Of a stretch of 9,488 bases of DNA, positions 6,707-9,488 are shown piece after piece. Each line of letters opens with the position of its first letter. Within the stretch, counting starts at the first letter, position 1. Location: NCBI GenBank assembly GCA_003164255.1, contig PLST01000250.1, positions 19,279-28,766 of the forward strand, written 5' to 3'. Source of the DNA: Acidobacteriaceae bacterium (GTDB lineage Bacteria > Acidobacteriota > Terriglobia > Terriglobales > Acidobacteriaceae). The notes beneath the pieces were generated by a model. That model was given only the letters and a program-made list of their open reading frames with translations. It made no database searches and was not told the origin of the DNA. A program made the translations under genes and the position numbers.

Positions 6707-7255
6707 ATGCGCAAGACTTACCTTTCGATTGGAACGGGCCTTTGCCTTCTTGCATTCACGCTTTCCGTTGGTGCCCAGACACAAAGAAAGCCCGGCTTGT
6801 ACGAGGTAACCACCACCATGAATATGGGTGGCGCCAGCGCCCCCCAGATGCCGCAGTTGCCCCCGGGCGTGCAGCTTCCTCCAGGAATGCAGATGCCGGG
6901 AGGTTCAATGGCCGCGCCGCGCACAATGCAGGTTTGCGTTACCCAGGCCATGATCGACAAGTATGGCGGCCCGTCGCCCGCTCCGCAGCGCGGCAACTGC
7001 CAGGTAACTGACGTTTCCATCAAGCCCAACGGGATGACTGCAAAAATCAACTGCACCGGACAAATCACCGGAACCGGCACCGTTGAAGCCACCTATACCG
7101 ACGCGAACACCACCCAGAGCAAGATGCACATGAGCGGAACCATGCAGATGGGACAAAACTCGCACCCCGTCGACATGACGGTGAATTCGACGTCGGTCTA
7201 CAAGGGAGCCGACTGCGGCAGTGTGAAGCCCTTTGCCATGCCGGGTCAGCAGTAA
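6707..7255 (+). CDS. Secreted DUF3617 family protein
   Basis: This 182-residue protein begins with a signal peptide (MRKTYLSIGTGLCLLAFTLS, cleavage expected after VGA near 23). The mature part opens with KPGLYEVTTTMNMGG (28-42), the hallmark of DUF3617 (PF12276), followed by a Met/Pro/Gln-rich stretch (46-66) with three loose PPG-type repeats. Then come RTMQVCVTQAMI (72-83), CQVTDVSIKPNGMTAKINCTG (98-118) and a GTGTVEATYTD strand typical of the family's beta barrel. Four cysteines (77, 98, 116, 170) in the mature part suggest two disulphides and a periplasmic location; Cys13 lies in the signal peptide and there is no lipobox. The family's function is not known. The ATG is well supported by AAGGAGA eight bases upstream. 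It lies 87 bases after yvcK and faces rlmN. I saw no clear promoter in the gap, so read-through from yvcK is possible. Confidence 0.9.
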   Translation: MRKTYLSIGTGLCLLAFTLSVGAQTQRKPGLYEVTTTMNMGGASAPQMPQLPPGVQLPPGMQMPGGSMAAPRTMQVCVTQAMIDKYGGPSPAPQRGNCQVTDVSIKPNGMTAKINCTGQITGTGTVEATYTDANTTQSKMHMSGTMQMGQNSHPVDMTVNSTSVYKGADCGSVKPFAMPGQQ

Positions 7256-7289
7256 GGCCTCCCTCGGGGAGTCATTTCCGATGGGTGCT

Positions 7290-7313
7290 CCCTGTCTCGT
7301 TTCCGAGACAGGG
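7290..7313. terminator. Perfect 10-bp hairpin between convergent DUF3617 and rlmN genes
   Basis: CCCTGTCTCG (7290-7299) and CGAGACAGGG (7304-7313) are exact reverse complements around a TTTC loop. The hairpin lies 35 bases after the DUF3617 stop and 28 bases beyond the rlmN stop, where a shared terminator is expected. No T-run follows on either strand, as with the other convergent hairpin in this window. Confidence 0.55.
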
Positions 7314-7340
7314 GATGAACCAACTCCCCCGCGCGCATTT

Positions 7341-8648
7341 CTAATCCCTATTGCCTGGTCCCCGTTCTTCTACCGTCCCCTTCAGTTGCCCGCACGCTGC
7401 GTAGATGTCGCGTCCGCGCGGACGGCGCACGTATGCGGCAATTCCTTCCGCGCCAAGCACGGTGCGGAAGGCTTCCACGGCATCCGCCTGCGGCATCACA
7501 TACTCGATGCCCGGCCCCGGATTCCAGGCAATCAAATTCACCTTGGCAGGCAGTCCGGTTCGGCGAACCAGCCGCGCAACCTCCCGCGCGTGCTCCACGC
7601 GGTCAGTCACCCCGCCCAGCAGCACGTATTCGAAGGTCACCCGTTCCCGGGGACGCAGTTTCACCTTGCGGACCGCATCCATGACGGCTTCGATGGCCCA
7701 CTTGCGATTGACCGGCATCACCTCGTTGCGGATCTTGTCGTTCGGGGCGTTCAGGCTGATGGCAAGTTTGGGCCGGACCTCTGGCGGCTCAAGCGCAAAC
7801 TGTTCTATGCCCGGCACAATGCCTGACGTTGACACCGTCATCCTCTGCGGACTCAGACCCACCTCCTCCACCAGCAGCCGCACCGCCGCCATGAAGGGTT
7901 CATAGTTCAGAAATGGCTCGCCCATCCCCATGAAGACCAGGTTCACGCGCGCGCTGCCCACCTCCACCGCGTGGCGTTCAAAGACGGCAACTAACTGGCC
8001 GGCGATTTCACCTGCCGTCAGATTGCGCTGGAGCCCAAGTTTGGCGGTCAGGCAAAACTGGCAATTTACCGCGCAACCCACCTGGCTTGAGACGCAGATG
8101 GTGGCCCGCTTCCAGCCAGCATCCTTGCCCGTCGAGGGGGCAGTCGATGCCTCGACATCCATCTCGCTACCGTCCCCTGCTTCACCGTCATCGCCCTCGG
8201 GCATCCAGACCGTCTCCACCGTTTCCTGGCCTTCGCCTAACCCTCGGACGAGGTAGCGCTCCGTCCCGTCCACGGAGCGAAATACCTGCGCAATCTCCGG
8301 CCGGCCGACCTGCCAGCCCTTGGATTCCAGTTGCGCGCGGAGCGGCTTCGGCAGCGTCGTGATCTGACTGATTTCAGCAACTCGTTGACGATAAATCGCT
8401 TCAGCCAACTGCCGGCCACGCCATGCTGGCTCGCCAGCCTCCGTCATCACCGCAGCCAGCCCGTTTGCATCCAAGCCAAACAGAGGCTTCGCGCTGCCGC
8501 GTACGGCTCCGCCCGCGTCTAATCGAACGAGTGCATCGGGCGCTTCCTGAACTGGTTTACCCAGAACTCGTTTATCTGGAACTCGTTTATCTGGCGTTTC
8601 CGGGTTGATTTTTGGTTTCACAGCTCGGCTCAGCCTTGAGTATTTCAC
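7341..8648 (-). CDS. rlmN: Dual-specificity RNA methyltransferase RlmN (radical SAM)
   Basis: RlmN methylates C2 of A2503 in 23S rRNA and of A37 in some tRNAs, using a 4Fe-4S cluster and two SAM molecules. The radical-SAM motif CAVNCQFC gives Cys192, Cys196 and Cys199 as cluster ligands. Cys185 (RATICVSSQVGC) and Cys419 (GRDIYAACGQLKG) match the two catalytic cysteines of the E. coli enzyme. Also seen: VNLVFMGMGEPFLNYEPF (235-252), KLAISLNAPNDKIRNEVMPVN (294-314), FEYVLLGGVTD (339-349) and NLIAWNP (371-377). The N-terminal domain begins near PLFGLDANGL (55-64). At 435 aa it is longer than the usual 350-380 because of a repeat-bearing N-terminal extension (1-54) and an acidic insertion (about 151-178) before the cluster loop. 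The start GTG at 8648 has GGAGG only two bases upstream; GTG 8621 is an alternative, and no in-frame ATG precedes the domain. Confidence 0.96.
   Translation of the reverse strand: MKYSRLSRAVKPKINPETPDKRVPDKRVLGKPVQEAPDALVRLDAGGAVRGSAKPLFGLDANGLAAVMTEAGEPAWRGRQLAEAIYRQRVAEISQITTLPKPLRAQLESKGWQVGRPEIAQVFRSVDGTERYLVRGLGEGQETVETVWMPEGDDGEAGDGSEMDVEASTAPSTGKDAGWKRATICVSSQVGCAVNCQFCLTAKLGLQRNLTAGEIAGQLVAVFERHAVEVGSARVNLVFMGMGEPFLNYEPFMAAVRLLVEEVGLSPQRMTVSTSGIVPGIEQFALEPPEVRPKLAISLNAPNDKIRNEVMPVNRKWAIEAVMDAVRKVKLRPRERVTFEYVLLGGVTDRVEHAREVARLVRRTGLPAKVNLIAWNPGPGIEYVMPQADAVEAFRTVLGAEGIAAYVRRPRGRDIYAACGQLKGTVEERGPGNRD
8550..8594 (-). repeat. 15-bp in-frame tandem repeat in the rlmN N-terminal extension
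   Basis: Two identical 15-bp units (8565-8579 and 8580-8594) and one diverged unit (8550-8564) stand head to tail. Read on the minus strand in the rlmN frame they encode PDKRV, PDKRV and LGKPV (residues 19-33). Because 15 is a multiple of three, copy-number change would keep the frame open. Confidence 0.8.
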
Positions 8649-8733
8649 GCCCTCCAGCCGCCTGAGCGTCCGTTCGCGGGACGGTGAGCTTCATCCGGCC
8701 GCTGGCAGCGACCCAGATATGAATGGTGGCCAT
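8587..8733 (-). CDS. Possible 48-residue ORF overlapping the rlmN start in another frame
   Basis: An ATG at 8733-8731 opens a 48-codon frame that ends with TAA at 8589-8587, overlapping the first 62 bases of rlmN. The product begins MATIHIWVAASGRMKLTVPR and ends PGNAR. I recognise no family, signal peptide or domain. No clear Shine-Dalgarno sequence precedes it, and its start coincides with the putative -35 of the divergent M16 gene. It may be a leader ORF coupled to rlmN or simply a chance frame; chance is more likely. Confidence 0.2.
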   Translation of the reverse strand: MATIHIWVAASGRMKLTVPRTDAQAAGGREILKAEPSCETKNQPGNAR

Positions 8734-8754
8734 CGAGACCGTTTGCCCTACAAT
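8727..8754 (+). promoter_or_regulatory. Candidate promoter of the M16 peptidase gene
   Basis: TACAAT (8749-8754) is a good -10 box. TGGCCA (8727-8732), 16 bases before it, is a moderate -35 with four of six matches. Transcription would begin near 8761, leaving only about 12 bases before the ATG at 8773, with GGA as the sole Shine-Dalgarno-like element. Confidence 0.4.
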
Positions 8755-8772
8755 CGAACTAGATTGGAATCG

Positions 8773-9488
8773 ATGACGACTGAGAGAAACCTTCGCCGAA
8801 CCGTACTGCCGAACGGCCTAATCGTGCTGACCGAGCGCATGGAATACCTGCACTCGGTGGCCATGGGCGTCTGGATCAAGTCCGGCTCCCGCTGCGAACC
8901 CGCTGAGACCAACGGCATCTCCCACTTTGTCGAGCACATGCTCTTCAAGGGAACCCGTTCCCGCTCTGCGCAGCACATTGCCCGCGAAATGGATTCGATT
9001 GGCGGCAACCTCGACGCATTCACGGGCAAGGAGACCATCTGCTTCAACGTCAAGTCGCTTGCCGATCACGTGCCCATCGCCCTCGATGTGCTGGCGGACC
9101 TGGTGCTGAATCCCGTCTTTGCGCCAACTGATATTGAACGCGAGCGGGGCGTGATTCTTGAGGAAATCAAGATTGACGAGGACAACCCCGACATCCTCGT
9201 GCAGGAGTTGTTCACGCAGAGCTTCTGGAAGGGGCATCCGCTGGGCTGGCCCATCCTGGGCACCACTGAGACCGTGGGCAGGCTTGATAAGGAGCAGTTG
9301 GTCAACTACCACGGCGACCGTTTTCATGGCGGCAACATGGTCTTCTCGGCCGCCGGGAAACTGGACCACGATCAATTTGTCGACGCCGTCGCTGGAAAAT
9401 TTGCCACCCTCGCCGGCGGCGCAACGCTCCATGAGCTATCGGCTCCCGAACCGAGCGCGCGTGTCGTCATGCGCAACAAAAAGTCTCT
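8773..9488 (+). CDS. M16 family zinc metallopeptidase, N-terminal half, truncated by window edge
   Basis: The frame runs from the ATG at 8773 to the right edge: 238 codons plus two bases, no stop. The inverted zinc motif HXXEH is HFVEH (His51, Glu54, His55). The third zinc ligand lies in the ERGVILEEIKI helix, most likely Glu131, at the 76-residue spacing known for M16 enzymes. Flanking blocks are also typical: TVLPNGLIVLTERM (10-23), GVWIKSGSRCEPAETNGISH (32-51), MLFKGT (56-61), IGGNLDAFTGKE (76-87), and HPLGWPILGTTETV near 157-170. The family includes processing-peptidase-like and PqqL-like proteases that cut short peptides. A full single-domain-pair member is about 410-450 residues, so roughly half is present. 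No signal peptide is visible, so a cytosolic site is inferred. The intact motif suggests the catalytic rather than the inactive partner subunit. It diverges from rlmN across a 124-base gap. Confidence 0.95.
   Translation, partial: MTTERNLRRTVLPNGLIVLTERMEYLHSVAMGVWIKSGSRCEPAETNGISHFVEHMLFKGTRSRSAQHIAREMDSIGGNLDAFTGKETICFNVKSLADHVPIALDVLADLVLNPVFAPTDIERERGVILEEIKIDEDNPDILVQELFTQSFWKGHPLGWPILGTTETVGRLDKEQLVNYHGDRFHGGNMVFSAAGKLDHDQFVDAVAGKFATLAGGATLHELSAPEPSARVVMRNKKS

Noticed and set aside
8818..9432. 204-codon minus-strand frame opposite the M16 gene
   Set aside because: The plus strand carries HXXEH and the other M16 motifs, so this is an antisense shadow.
1..9488. CRISPR array, tRNA, insertion sequence or phage gene
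   Set aside because: I saw no regularly spaced repeats, tRNA-like cloverleaf, terminal inverted repeats with a transposase, or phage motifs anywhere in the window.

Overview
The window looks like an ordinary chromosomal stretch of a high-GC bacterium, most likely an acidobacterium (Acidobacteriota, class Terriglobia). This is an inference from gene style. The truncated protein at the left edge starts with a conserved N-terminal module that I associate with large Acidobacteria regulatory or transport-like proteins. Secreted DUF3617, DUF3494 and TPR proteins are also common in that group. I see no rRNA, tRNA, CRISPR array, transposase, integrase or phage gene.

Layout, left to right. (1) 1-1284, minus strand: the truncated Acidobacteria-type membrane protein (1-515, start inside the window) lies downstream of a small hypothetical two-helix membrane protein (715-1284). 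(2) 1285-1842: a 558-base region without a recognised gene. It holds a nested inverted repeat and a pair of GTCACA direct repeats. (3) 1843-2574, plus: a secreted ice-binding-like protein of the DUF3494 family, in visibly less GC-rich DNA. (4) 2748-4046, minus: an ATP-grasp ligase-like enzyme, convergent with the DUF3494 gene. A strong hairpin sits between them. (5) 4173-6619, plus: a DUF4254 protein, then a well-formed sigma70-type promoter, then a TPR protein whose stop codon overlaps the ribosome binding site of yvcK/glmR. (6) 6707-7255, plus: a secreted DUF3617 protein, separated by a perfect 10-bp hairpin from convergent rlmN. (7) 7341-8648, minus: rlmN, the radical-SAM methyltransferase of 23S rRNA and tRNA, with a repeat-bearing N-terminal extension and an acidic insertion. 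(8) 8773-end, plus: the first half of an M16 zinc peptidase, divergent from rlmN.

The genes do not form one obvious pathway. The only convincing transcription unit is TPR-yvcK, read from the promoter at 4848-4876 and apparently translationally coupled. DUF4254 lies just upstream and may feed into it. YvcK/GlmR links central carbon status to cell-envelope precursor supply. I found no clear sign of a new multi-gene system. The most interesting items are the probably acquired ice-binding-like gene with its long structured upstream region, the ATP-grasp enzyme of unknown substrate, and the in-frame 15-bp tandem repeat in rlmN.
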